Below are positions 24,645 through 33,956 of a stretch of DNA of 64,000 nucleotides, one piece after another. The notes under the pieces were generated by a model that saw only the letters and a list, made by a program, of their open reading frames with translations, was not told the origin of the DNA and ran no database searches. Every line of letters starts with the position of its first letter. The first letter of the stretch is position 1. This DNA is from Sphingobacteriales bacterium (GTDB lineage Bacteria; Bacteroidota; Bacteroidia; Sphingobacteriales; Sphingobacteriaceae), in the NCBI GenBank assembly GCA_014763615.1, contig JACXVB010000001.1:186001-250000 (forward strand), in the 5' to 3' direction. The translations under genes were made by a program, and so were the position numbers.

Positions 24645-27530
24645 ATGAAGTTGAATGTAGATTATCAGGAACAATTCGAAAACAGACACATTGCGCCAAA
24701 TCAGAAAGATACACAGGTTATGTTGAAAACAGTTGGCGTCTCGTCTGTGGATGAATTGATTGAACAAACGGTACCTCAAAATATTAGGCTTAAAAAGCCG
24801 ATGGATTTGCCGGCAGCAAAAAGTGAATTTGAATACCTGAATAATCTGAAGCAAGTAGCCTCGAAAAATAAAGTTTTTAAATCTTACATCGGTCAGGGTT
24901 ATTACGGAACTATTACTCCGGGTGTGATTCAAAGAAACGTGTTGGAAAACCCAGGATGGTACACACAATATACGCCATATCAGGCTGAGATTTCTCAAGG
25001 GCGTTTACAAGCTTTGTTAAACTTCCAAACCATGATTTTGGATTTAACCGGAATGCAAATTGCCAATGCGTCTTTACTAGATGAAGGTACAGCCGCCGCC
25101 GAAGCCATGTTTATGCAATATAGTTTGCGCAAAAAAGCCGAGGCGAAAAGTTATTTTGTTTCTCAGGATGTTTTCCCGCAAACCATCGATATTTTAAAAA
25201 CCAGAGCGCAACCTTACGGCATTACTTTGGTAATTGGTGATCATCAAACTGCCGAATTAACCGACGATCTATTTGGTGCTTTGGTGCAATATCCAGCAGG
25301 CCATGGCGAGGTGTATAATTATCAGGCTTTCGCCGATGCAGCTCATCAAAAAGATATTAAATTAACGGTTGCCGCAGATATCATGAGCTTAGCACTACTA
25401 ACTCCTCCGGGAGAGTGGGGTGCAGATATTGTGGTAGGTTCTACGCAACGTTTTGGTATTCCGATGGGCTTTGGTGGTCCGCATGCGGCTTTCTTTGCCA
25501 CCAAAGAAGAGTACAAACGATCTATGCCGGGCAGAATTATTGGGGTTACGATTGATGCACATGAGAACTATGCTTTGCGTATGGCTTTGCAAACTCGTGA
25601 GCAACATATCCGCAGAGACAAAGCCACTTCAAACATCTGTACAGCGCAAGCTTTATTAGCCATTATGGCTGGGATGTATGCCACTTACCACGGGCCGAAA
25701 GGGATTAAATTAATTGCTGAAAGAATTCACGGTTTGGCTGTTTTATTAGAAAAATCTTTAGCTGAGTTAGGCTACAAACAAGAAAATAAAGTGTATTTCG
25801 ATACTTTAAGATTTCATGTTGGAGATTTGGTAAACCCCATTCATTCCGAAGCCTTAAACAACGAAGCGAACTTAAATTATAATGGAGAAGTAATTACGAT
25901 TTCATTAGATGAAACTACCTCTTTAGAAGATATCAAAACTTTGGTGAAGGTTTTTGGCAAAGTGAAAGGTAAGAACTTAAATGATATAGATGTGGATTCG
26001 CATAAAGCCGATGTAGCCTCTATTATCCCTGCCGATTTACAAAGAAAATCTGCTTTCTTAACCCATCCAGTTTTCAATAAGCACCATTCAGAACATGAAA
26101 TGTTGCGTTACATCAAATCATTAGAAGCAAAAGATTTATCGCTTTGCCACTCGATGATTGCTTTGGGTTCTTGTACCATGAAGCTAAACGCCACCACAGA
26201 AATGATTCCGGTAACTTGGCCAGAGTTCGGAAACTTGCATCCATTTGCCCCTGCTGATCAAACTGGGGGTTATATGCAAATCATGTCTGAGCTGAATGAT
26301 TGGTTAAGTGAGATTACAGGTTTTGCAGCCATGAGCTTACAGCCAAATGCTGGCGCTCAGGGAGAATATACTGGTTTAATGGTGATTAGGGCTTATCATC
26401 ATGATAGGGGTGATTTCCACAGAAACATTGCTTTAATTCCTTCTTCTGCACACGGAACCAATCCTGCTTCGGCATCTATGGCTGGGATGAAAATTGTAGT
26501 AACTAAATGTGATGAAAAAGGAAATATCGATGTTGCAGATTTAAGAGCAAAAGCCGAAGAACATGCTGCAAACTTAAGTTGTTTGATGGTAACGTATCCG
26601 TCAACACACGGTGTTTTTGAAGAATCTATCATTGAGATTTGTGAAATCATCCACCAACACGGTGGGCAAGTTTACATGGACGGAGCCAACATGAACGCTC
26701 AAGTAGGTTTAACTTCTCCAGCCAATATTGGTGCCGATGTTTGTCACCTCAACTTGCACAAAACTTTCTGTATTCCACATGGTGGTGGTGGCCCTGGTAT
26801 GGGACCAATTGGTGTTGCTAAACATTTAGTTCCTTACTTACCAGGACATGCAGTTGTAAACATGGGTGGTGAAAAATCAATTTCTGCGGTTTCTGCAGCC
26901 CCTTGGGGTTCTGCTTCTATTTTGTTAATCTCTCATGCTTACATTGCGATGATGGGCGAAGAAGGTTTAACCAATGCAACTAAATATGCCATCCTGAATG
27001 CAAATTATATCAAAGCCAGATTAGAAAATCATTATCCGGTTTTATATGCTGGAGCTAATGGACGTTGTGCTCATGAGATGATTTTAGATTGCAGAAGCTT
27101 TAAAAATTTCGGAATCGAGGTTACTGATATTGCAAAACGTTTGATGGATTATGGTTTCCATGCACCAACGGTTTCTTTCCCTGTTGCAGGTACTTTAATG
27201 ATTGAACCCACAGAATCAGAACCTAAGCATGAGTTAGATCGTTTTTGTGATGCGATGATCGCTATCAGAAATGAAATTTCGGATGTAGAAACCGGCTTAT
27301 TAGATAAAGTAAATAATCCTTTAAAAAATGCGCCTCATACTGCTGCGGTAATTACAGGAAATGATTGGGATAAACCTTACACTCGTCAAAAAGCTGGTTT
27401 TCCACTGCCTTATGTAGCCGAACGCAAATTCTGGCCATCTGTAGGAAGAGTAAATGATACTTTTGGAGACCGTACGTTGATTTGTACTTGCCCGCCAATT
27501 GAGGAGTATGAATTTGATGTTTTAGTGTAA
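24645..27530 (+). CDS. gcvP: Glycine dehydrogenase (decarboxylating), P protein, single-chain form
   Basis: A 961-residue P protein of the glycine cleavage system; it decarboxylates glycine with PLP and passes the aminomethyl group to the lipoyl group of GcvH. It is the fused (alpha plus beta) type: the N-terminal half has [20 protein letters not shown] and the C-terminal half the PLP-lysine region [19 protein letters not shown]. The intervening [20 protein letters not shown] (around residue 500) is a family signature. The other gcv genes are not in the window. Codon usage looks like that of other housekeeping genes here. A strong terminator follows. Confidence 0.97.
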   Translation: MKLNVDYQEQFENRHIAPNQKDTQVMLKTVGVSSVDELIEQTVPQNIRLKKPMDLPAAKSEFEYLNNLKQVASKNKVFKSYIGQGYYGTITPGVIQRNVLENPGWYTQYTPYQAEISQGRLQALLNFQTMILDLTGMQIANASLLDEGTAAAEAMFMQYSLRKKAEAKSYFVSQDVFPQTIDILKTRAQPYGITLVIGDHQTAELTDDLFGALVQYPAGHGEVYNYQAFADAAHQKDIKLTVAADIMSLALLTPPGEWGADIVVGSTQRFGIPMGFGGPHAAFFATKEEYKRSMPGRIIGVTIDAHENYALRMALQTREQHIRRDKATSNICTAQALLAIMAGMYATYHGPKGIKLIAERIHGLAVLLEKSLAELGYKQENKVYFDTLRFHVGDLVNPIHSEALNNEANLNYNGEVITISLDETTSLEDIKTLVKVFGKVKGKNLNDIDVDSHKADVASIIPADLQRKSAFLTHPVFNKHHSEHEMLRYIKSLEAKDLSLCHSMIALGSCTMKLNATTEMIPVTWPEFGNLHPFAPADQTGGYMQIMSELNDWLSEITGFAAMSLQPNAGAQGEYTGLMVIRAYHHDRGDFHRNIALIPSSAHGTNPASASMAGMKIVVTKCDEKGNIDVADLRAKAEEHAANLSCLMVTYPSTHGVFEESIIEICEIIHQHGGQVYMDGANMNAQVGLTSPANIGADVCHLNLHKTFCIPHGGGGPGMGPIGVAKHLVPYLPGHAVVNMGGEKSISAVSAAPWGSASILLISHAYIAMMGEEGLTNATKYAILNANYIKARLENHYPVLYAGANGRCAHEMILDCRSFKNFGIEVTDIAKRLMDYGFHAPTVSFPVAGTLMIEPTESEPKHELDRFCDAMIAIRNEISDVETGLLDKVNNPLKNAPHTAAVITGNDWDKPYTRQKAGFPLPYVAERKFWPSVGRVNDTFGDRTLICTCPPIEEYEFDVLV

Positions 27531-27548
27531 AGGAAGATCAATCATCAT

Positions 27549-27589
27549 AAAAAAAAGCTCGTTTCTAATTTTGAAACGAGCTTTTTTTA
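27549..27589. terminator. Bidirectional terminator between gcvP and the efflux operon
   Basis: A perfect stem of about 16 bp (A-tract plus GCTCGTTTC, to 27565, with complement 27573-27588) and a 7-base loop between convergent genes. Confidence 0.85.
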
Positions 27590-27606
27590 TAATTGAAATG
27601 CTAAGA

Positions 27607-28740
27607 TTATTCTTCTTTGTTTTTTAAGCTCATCAAAATATCGTAAGCACCATGAGTTACAATCTCTTTGTTTTGCAAAGCCTCTGCATTTTTAATTGCT
27701 GTAAATCCTTTTTCGGTATTACCTTTCTGTACCTCTATCATTTCGAAGTGGTGAGCATCATTGGCTACAAAAACATAATCTTTCCCTTGATAATTTACCG
27801 TCGCATTTTCAGCGATTGAAGGTACGTTCCCAGTTTCTGTTTCTACCTCGGCATTCATAAACATACCCGGAATTAATGCTTTTGTTTCTTTTTCATTTTC
27901 AAAATGGCAATGAACCAGCAAGCTTCTATCTTCAGCAAAATCTTTCCCGATAAGTAAAATCTTACAGTCGTATTTCTTTTGTGGGTTATTATTGCTGTAA
28001 GCTGTTAATTGCTGACCAATTTTTAATTGATTGATATCCTTTTCAAAAACGGTTAGGGCAAGGTGTAAATCATCAGGATTTACCAACTCAAACAAAATCT
28101 CATTGGTATTGATGTATTTCCCAATATTGGCATTTACTTTTGTAACGTAGCCAGAAATGGGAGATACAACTTGAATCCGACTAGAAATATTTCCCTCTTT
28201 AAGTTGGTTTGGATTAACATTTATCAATTTTAATTCTTCTGCTAATGATTTGAGCGCAATTTTTAACGTCTCGTAATCTGTGCTAGCCTGCTGAAAGGTT
28301 TTATCGCTACTTGCTTGACTTTTATTCAACACCTTCTGGCGATTAAAATCTTGCTCGGCCAATTTTAATTTAGCTTTTGTAGTGAGGTAATTCTGCTGAA
28401 GTATGATATAAGCCTGATCTTCTAGCGTAGCTAAAACTTCTCCTTTTTGAACATGCATTCCTGGAAGGAGATTGGTGTTTTTTAAAAATCCACCCAAGGG
28501 AATGCTAATAGAAATCATGTTCTGCGGTGGAACATCTATTTTTCCACTTAATTTTAAAATAGACGAGATGCCTTTCATCTCTAATTTACCTGTTTCTAAT
28601 CCGATATTTTTAATTTGTTGATCGCTCAAAGTAGCGATAGTACTTTCTGTTTGAGCGGTAGTGACAACAGATTCAGTTTGATTTTTATTGCCACAGGCTG
28701 ATAGCATGACGGCTAATAATAGGATGCTAATATATTTCAT
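27607..28740 (-). CDS. RND efflux periplasmic adaptor lipoprotein (CzcB/CusB type)
   Basis: A 377-residue membrane-fusion protein that bridges the inner-membrane pump and the outer-membrane channel. The signal ends in a lipobox (LSAC, Cys16), so it is a lipoprotein. The order is: first barrel half with SGKIDVPPQNMISISIPLGG and PGMHVQKGEVLATLEDQAY, a long alpha-helical hairpin (about 120-185, EQDFNRQKVLNKSQASS), the second half VVSPISGYVTKVNANIGKY, then the beta-barrel and membrane-proximal domains. It lacks extra His/Met-rich metal-binding segments. It is the last gene of a three-gene operon, 13 bp after the pump-channel fusion. Confidence 0.9.
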   Translation of the reverse strand: MKYISILLLAVMLSACGNKNQTESVVTTAQTESTIATLSDQQIKNIGLETGKLEMKGISSILKLSGKIDVPPQNMISISIPLGGFLKNTNLLPGMHVQKGEVLATLEDQAYIILQQNYLTTKAKLKLAEQDFNRQKVLNKSQASSDKTFQQASTDYETLKIALKSLAEELKLINVNPNQLKEGNISSRIQVVSPISGYVTKVNANIGKYINTNEILFELVNPDDLHLALTVFEKDINQLKIGQQLTAYSNNNPQKKYDCKILLIGKDFAEDRSLLVHCHFENEKETKALIPGMFMNAEVETETGNVPSIAENATVNYQGKDYVFVANDAHHFEMIEVQKGNTEKGFTAIKNAEALQNKEIVTHGAYDILMSLKNKEE

Positions 28741-28753
28741 GTGATTTATTCTT

Positions 28754-31700
28754 TTATTTAAGCGTTAAATATTGAATATTGATGATGCTTTCGTTCAAAT
28801 TGTTAACCGCCATAAGGTATTCGTTCTGAATACTTATTGCGTTATTAATCAACATCACCCAGTTTAGATAGTTAATTTCTCCGTTTTTAAATTGCTGATT
28901 TCCAGTTTTAATAATGGTGTCGGCATTTTTTAATCCAGTTTGCTCATAGTAATTCACAGTTTCCAGATTCTTCTGATAGTTTTGCTGCTCTTGCAAATAG
29001 GCAGAGTTGATGCGTTCTAATCCATTTAAATAATTATTCTCGGAGATAAAGAGTGCAGTTTTTGCCACTTTGATATTGGCTTTTTGCGAAGAGAAAAATA
29101 ATGGAATACCAATTCCTACCTGAAAGGAAGTGAATCTTTGATTCGGATTTCCGATGCCATAAATACTCATGTTATTATAACCCAATAGCAAGTCGGGGAG
29201 GAGTTTATTCCGCTGCAATTTAAGCTGAGCTTGACTTACACTCTTATCTTTAACTAATATTGAAATGATGGGATGTTGATTGATAGAACTACTATCCACA
29301 AAAACGGGCGCCTCCAATTTAAAGGGCATTTCTATCGGTAAATACCTTGATTTACTATGCAGCAATTGTTGAAATTGGATTTGTAAGCTCACTTCATCGC
29401 GATTTAATGCTTGTAGTTGGATTGCAATTTGTCCTCTTTGAGCTTCTGCGGTTGTTTTTTCTAAGATATTAGCTTCGCCTTGCTGTAATCTTAAATTAGC
29501 TTTAAGCAAAAATTCAGCATAGATACTATCGCTTCTGAGCAGTAATCCTTTCTTTTCTCTAAGATATAATAGTTGCTCAAAAACTCTTTTTACTTCTTTT
29601 TTAAGATCATTTTCTTTTAAAGAAGCATTGGCTAATCCTTTTTCAGTTTCTTGATGATAAAGCTGCTTTTGGGCAAGATAAACTGTTGGAAATTTAATGC
29701 TTTGATTCACAAAAAACTTGTCATCATTTTGGTTAGAGTTGATTTTACCATACTCATACTCAAAAGTTGTTTGAGGAATATCCCAAGCAGAATTTTCTCT
29801 TTGTTTGAGTTGTTCGGTATAAAGTCTTTCGCTTTTTAAAGCTAAATTATTCTTGATAGCGGTATCAATTGCGGCCTTTAAACTGATTTTGTTTTGCGCT
29901 TTACTTTGTTGAGTAAAGCCAAGTATTCCTAAGAAAATCATTGGCAAAACTACTGCTTTTTTAGGTTTCCACTTTTTCTCAAAAAGGATGTACAAAATTG
30001 GAAGTACATATAGTGTTAAGAAAGTGGCTAAAATTAATCCGCCAATTACAACGGTTGCTAAAGGCCTTTGTACTTCAGCACCTTCGCCAGTACTTAAAGC
30101 CATTGGTAAAAAGCCTAATGAAGCTACTAAAGCTGTCATCAAAACAGGTCTTAATCTAATTTTTCCGCCTTTCATCACAATATCTGTTAAAGGCATATCT
30201 TTATGTTGCTCTCTAAGTTGGTTAAACTCTGAAATTAACACAATACCATTTAAAACAGCAACACCAAATAAAGCGATAAAGCCAATTCCGGCAGAGATAC
30301 TAAAAGGCATCCCTCTTAAAGAGAGTGCTAAAATTCCACCTATGGCAGAAAATGGAATCGCTGTATAAATCAATAAGCCATATTTTACAGAACTGAAGGC
30401 GAAATAAAGCAGTAAGAAAATAAGTAAGAGGGAAACCGGAACAGCAATACTTAAACGGCTTTTTGCCTCTTGTAAATTTTGAAAAGACCCTCCATAGGTG
30501 ATATAATAACCTACAGGTAGCTTTAATTTTTTATCAACTTCTTTCTGTAAATCTGTAACTGTGGTTTGTATGTCACGATCTCTCACATTAAAACCAACAA
30601 TAATTCTTCTTTGTGCATTCTCTCTTTGTATTTGGTTGATATCATTTTTGACTTCAACACTTGCAACTGCACTTAGTGGAATTTGAGTACCTTGTTTAGT
30701 GTTTAAAAGCAAGTTTTGTACATCAGCAAGATTTTGTCTTTGATCATTTTCTAATCTTACTACCATATCAAAGCGTTTTTCATTTTCATAAACCTGACCG
30801 GTACTTTGCCCTGCGAAAGCTGTGTTTACTGCGTTATTTATTTCAGATATGCTCATCCCGTATTGCGCAATAGCTCCTCTATTATAATGAATCACAATTT
30901 GAGGCATCCCAGAAACTGGTTCAACATAAAGGTTTTGCGAGCCTTCAATATTTTTGCATATATCTCCTAATTTTTGAGCGTAGGTGGAAAGTGTATCGAT
31001 ATCTTCTCCAAAAATTTTACAAACCACATCTTGCCTAGCGCCCGTCATCAATTCATTAAAGCGCATCGCCACAGGATATTGAAAAGAATAAGTTACACCA
31101 GGAATTTGCTTTAATTCCTCACTCATTTTAGCAGCTAAATCATCATAATTATCTGTTGATTTCCATTCAGACCGATCTTTCAGAATGATCATCATATCAC
31201 TAGCATCTAAAGGCATCGGGTCTGTAGGTATTTCGCTACTGCCAGTTTTGCCAACTATCTTTTTAATTTCCGGAAATTTAGCCAATAAAATACGTTCACT
31301 TTTTTCTAAAGCTTGAATAGAGGTGTTTAAATTGCTACCCGGTAAAACTCGAGTATCAACAGCAAAATCTCCTTCTGGTAGTGTTGGGATAAATTCTCCT
31401 CCTAAGTTGGATAAAATATAAGCGGCTATCATCAAAAGTAAAGCGAGAGATACTAAAACCGTCTTTTTAAAGTGCATCACTTTGCCTAAAGAACTTTGAT
31501 AAAAGCCTTCTAGTTTTTCCATCATCCTAGCCGACCAATTTTTATCAGAAGATACTTTTTTGGATAGGAAAAGAGAGCTCATCATCGGAACGTAAGTGAC
31601 AGATAGAATGAAAGCTCCAATCAGAGCAAAAGCCACGGTTTGTGCCATAGGCTTAAACATTTTTCCTTCAATACCTTCTAAAGATAAAATAGGAAGGTAA

Positions 31701-33085
31701 ACAATAAGGATAATGATTTGACCAAATACTGCACTATTCATCATTTTACTAGCAGAATGTTGCACTTCATGGTTCATCTCTTTTTGCGAGAGATGTGTTA
31801 AATGGCTGAATTTTTTAGAATGGGTGAGGCTATGTAATACGGCTTCTACAATAATCACGGCACCATCTATGATCAATCCAAAATCTAGCGCACCCAAACT
31901 CATTAAATTTCCACTCACCCCAAAAATATTCATCATAATAATGGCGAAAAGCATAGCCAAAGGGATGACAGAGGCAACTAAAATTCCTGCTCTAAAATTG
32001 CCCAAGAAAAGAATTAGGACGAATAAAACGATGAGCGCTCCTTCTACTAAGTTTTTACTTACTGTATGGATGGCATTGTCCACCATTTTTGTACGATCTA
32101 AAAATGCATCTACTACAATACCTTCGGGCAGTGTTTTTTGGATTAGAGCAATTCTTTCTTTTACATTTTCTATCACTTCATTGCTATTGGCTCCTTTTAG
32201 CATCATTACTACTGCACCAGCTACTTCGCCTTTTCCGTTATATGTCATCGCACCATATCTGGTGGCATGGCCAATATCTACCTTGGCAAGGTCTCTTATC
32301 AATACAGGAGTTCCATCATTAAGATTTTTAACTACTATATTTTCTATATCAGGGATAGAGCCTACTAAACCTTCGCTTCTGATGAATAAGGCTATGGGTC
32401 CTTTTTCAATGTAGGCACCTCCGGTATTCTGATTATTTTTTGCTAAAGCATCAAAAATGTCAGAAATAGAAATTTTATTGGCAGCTAATCTGGCTGGGTT
32501 AACCGCAATTTCATATTGTTTGAGATAGCCACCAAAACTGGCCACATCAGCCACTCCTTTTACACTTAAAAGTTGCCTTCTTACAATCCAATCTTGGATG
32601 GTTCTTAATTGTGTAATAGAGTATTTGCTTTCATAACCGCTTTTGGCTCTCACAACATATTGATAGATTTCACCTAAACCGGTGGTGATAGGGGCCATGG
32701 TGGGTGTTCCAAATTCTTTTGGAATTTGAGATTGTGCTACTTGTAAGCGTTCGGCAACTTGTTGGCGGGCCCAATAAACATCAACACCATCATTAAATAC
32801 CAGTGTAACAACAGAAAGTCCAAATCTGGAGAAACTTCTGATTTGTTTTAATCCTTGTATATTATTGTTTGCCTGCTCTATGGGGAAAGTAATGAATCTC
32901 TCTACATCAGGCGCTCCTAAAGCAGGAGAAGTAGTAATCACTTGTACTTGATTATCTGTGATATCAGGTACGGCGTCTATAGGCAGTTTAGTAACTTGAT
33001 AAGCACCATAGCCTATCAAAATAATCATAAAAAGCCCAATAATGAGTTTATTCTTTACAGAAAACTCTATAATTCGATTTAACAT
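28754..33085 (-). CDS. CzcA-type heavy-metal RND pump fused to a TolC/CzcC-type outer-membrane channel
   Basis: A 1443-residue protein. Residues 1 to about 1035 are a complete HME-RND pump (DAVPDITDNQVQVIT near the N-terminus, two sets of six helices and two large periplasmic loops). TM4 carries DFGLIIDGAVIIVEA, the three acidic residues of the CzcA proton relay rather than the CusA variant, which suggests Zn/Co/Cd/Ni export. After TM12 and a basic turn (EKKWKPKK), a new hydrophobic stretch ends in TQQSKAQ (about 1042-1064), followed by 379 residues of outer-membrane-factor sequence starting NKISLKAAIDTAIKNNLAL, with coiled-coil segments. The linker looks like a signal peptide with a cleavage site. 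The frame is open from 33145, but the ATG at 33085, before the conserved N-terminus, is preferred. The upstream 133-residue gene and the adaptor downstream complete the operon. Confidence 0.92.
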   Translation of the reverse strand: MLNRIIEFSVKNKLIIGLFMIILIGYGAYQVTKLPIDAVPDITDNQVQVITTSPALGAPDVERFITFPIEQANNNIQGLKQIRSFSRFGLSVVTLVFNDGVDVYWARQQVAERLQVAQSQIPKEFGTPTMAPITTGLGEIYQYVVRAKSGYESKYSITQLRTIQDWIVRRQLLSVKGVADVASFGGYLKQYEIAVNPARLAANKISISDIFDALAKNNQNTGGAYIEKGPIALFIRSEGLVGSIPDIENIVVKNLNDGTPVLIRDLAKVDIGHATRYGAMTYNGKGEVAGAVVMMLKGANSNEVIENVKERIALIQKTLPEGIVVDAFLDRTKMVDNAIHTVSKNLVEGALIVLFVLILFLGNFRAGILVASVIPLAMLFAIIMMNIFGVSGNLMSLGALDFGLIIDGAVIIVEAVLHSLTHSKKFSHLTHLSQKEMNHEVQHSASKMMNSAVFGQIIILIVYLPILSLEGIEGKMFKPMAQTVAFALIGAFILSVTYVPMMSSLFLSKKVSSDKNWSARMMEKLEGFYQSSLGKVMHFKKTVLVSLALLLMIAAYILSNLGGEFIPTLPEGDFAVDTRVLPGSNLNTSIQALEKSERILLAKFPEIKKIVGKTGSSEIPTDPMPLDASDMMIILKDRSEWKSTDNYDDLAAKMSEELKQIPGVTYSFQYPVAMRFNELMTGARQDVVCKIFGEDIDTLSTYAQKLGDICKNIEGSQNLYVEPVSGMPQIVIHYNRGAIAQYGMSISEINNAVNTAFAGQSTGQVYENEKRFDMVVRLENDQRQNLADVQNLLLNTKQGTQIPLSAVASVEVKNDINQIQRENAQRRIIVGFNVRDRDIQTTVTDLQKEVDKKLKLPVGYYITYGGSFQNLQEAKSRLSIAVPVSLLLIFLLLYFAFSSVKYGLLIYTAIPFSAIGGILALSLRGMPFSISAGIGFIALFGVAVLNGIVLISEFNQLREQHKDMPLTDIVMKGGKIRLRPVLMTALVASLGFLPMALSTGEGAEVQRPLATVVIGGLILATFLTLYVLPILYILFEKKWKPKKAVVLPMIFLGILGFTQQSKAQNKISLKAAIDTAIKNNLALKSERLYTEQLKQRENSAWDIPQTTFEYEYGKINSNQNDDKFFVNQSIKFPTVYLAQKQLYHQETEKGLANASLKENDLKKEVKRVFEQLLYLREKKGLLLRSDSIYAEFLLKANLRLQQGEANILEKTTAEAQRGQIAIQLQALNRDEVSLQIQFQQLLHSKSRYLPIEMPFKLEAPVFVDSSSINQHPIISILVKDKSVSQAQLKLQRNKLLPDLLLGYNNMSIYGIGNPNQRFTSFQVGIGIPLFFSSQKANIKVAKTALFISENNYLNGLERINSAYLQEQQNYQKNLETVNYYEQTGLKNADTIIKTGNQQFKNGEINYLNWVMLINNAISIQNEYLMAVNNLNESIINIQYLTLK

Positions 33086-33175
33086 ATTTTTCTTTAATAA
33101 AAATAGTTTGTAAATAAAATAGCGTTGATGTTTTGATAAAACCAAATTACATCAAATAAAAAAAGAAATGAGGTT

Positions 33176-33577
33176 TTAGCTATTTTTTGGCGGCTGCCAG
33201 ATATTTTGTAGAAAACTAGAAGAATAAATGGTTTCTGAAGGGAAGTTCAGCTTGATTTCTTTTGGATAAAGTATAATTTTAAGTTCTGAACCATACTGTG
33301 AGGGAGTACTTAAACCCAAAATATTGATACAGGTATTATCAGACTTGAAAGGTAGCCTCATGTCTTGGTCGTAATCCTCATCATGCGGATTACCATTAAA
33401 ATAGTGAATGGCAAGAAAGCCAAAGACAGATAGTTGAGGGTTTTCTATTTTATGTTTTGCAAAATGTTGAATTAAAAGGGGAAATTTCAATAACTGATTT
33501 AACTCTGTCATTGAAATTAGATAGGTGAATGCAAATAATATGGCTAAATACTTTTTCAATTTTTTGAAGTTAACCAT
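33176..33577 (-). CDS. Small exported or membrane-anchored protein at the head of the metal-efflux operon
   Basis: A 133-residue protein with one hydrophobic N-terminal segment (about 8-24: KKYLAILFAFTYLISM) serving as a signal or anchor. The conserved-looking core is ELNQLLKFPLLIQHFAKHK, followed by FLAIHYFNGNPHDEDYDQDM and RLPFKS. The acidic and His-rich loop (HYFNGNPHDEDYDQD) could bind a metal. I recall similar short proteins directly ahead of CzcA-type pumps in other Bacteroidota, but I know no described function. It is about 90 bp upstream of the pump gene on the same strand; the 379-bp region before it holds no other gene. Possible roles are metal sensing or chaperoning in the periplasm. 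Confidence 0.65.
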   Translation of the reverse strand: MVNFKKLKKYLAILFAFTYLISMTELNQLLKFPLLIQHFAKHKIENPQLSVFGFLAIHYFNGNPHDEDYDQDMRLPFKSDNTCINILGLSTPSQYGSELKIILYPKEIKLNFPSETIYSSSFLQNIWQPPKNS

Positions 33578-33956
33578 TTGTACTTTAAAATAAACCTAAA
33601 GCCATCACTTTCTTTAAAATTTACCGACATTTGCCATCAATTTTACAATAAAATGAAAAATTCATTATGATTTGCATTCCTTTACTGATAGATTCTATTA
33701 GCGGTGAATGGGTAACTAAACTTTACATCCTTCGTACAAAAATCTGAATTATAAAATGATAACTTTCCAAATTTCTTACACACCAGAAAAGTGTATCCGA
33801 AACAAATTGAATTGAGGGTTTTATTTAGAGGCTGTGAAAGAAAAGAAACTTAAATATCCATTAAAATATACAAAATGTTTAAGTTAATCAAGGTTCTGTT
33901 TATGGATTATCTGTTCATGATTTAGATAAGCTATTAGACAAAAAACATCAATTACA
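33578..33956. other. Intergenic region between the efflux operon and the THI5-domain kinase
   Basis: This 379-bp divergent region must hold both promoters, but neither a TTTG/TAnnTTTG pair nor a strong palindrome is clear. In the plus strand a frame ending at 33960 (last residues GLSVHDLDKLLDKKHQLQ, no start codon) overlaps the kinase ATG (ATGA) and looks like the tail of a lost gene; nothing else is seen. Confidence 0.3.

Noticed and set aside
30000-30368. Antisense frames in the efflux pump gene (30000 and 31824 regions)
   Set aside because: Shadow frames of a conserved membrane protein on the opposite strand.
28754-33145. A 1463-residue version of the pump fusion starting at 33145
   Set aside because: The 20 extra residues (MVLSKHQRYFIYKLFLLKKN) do not resemble the CzcA N-terminus, whereas MLNRIIEFSVKNK at 33085 does.
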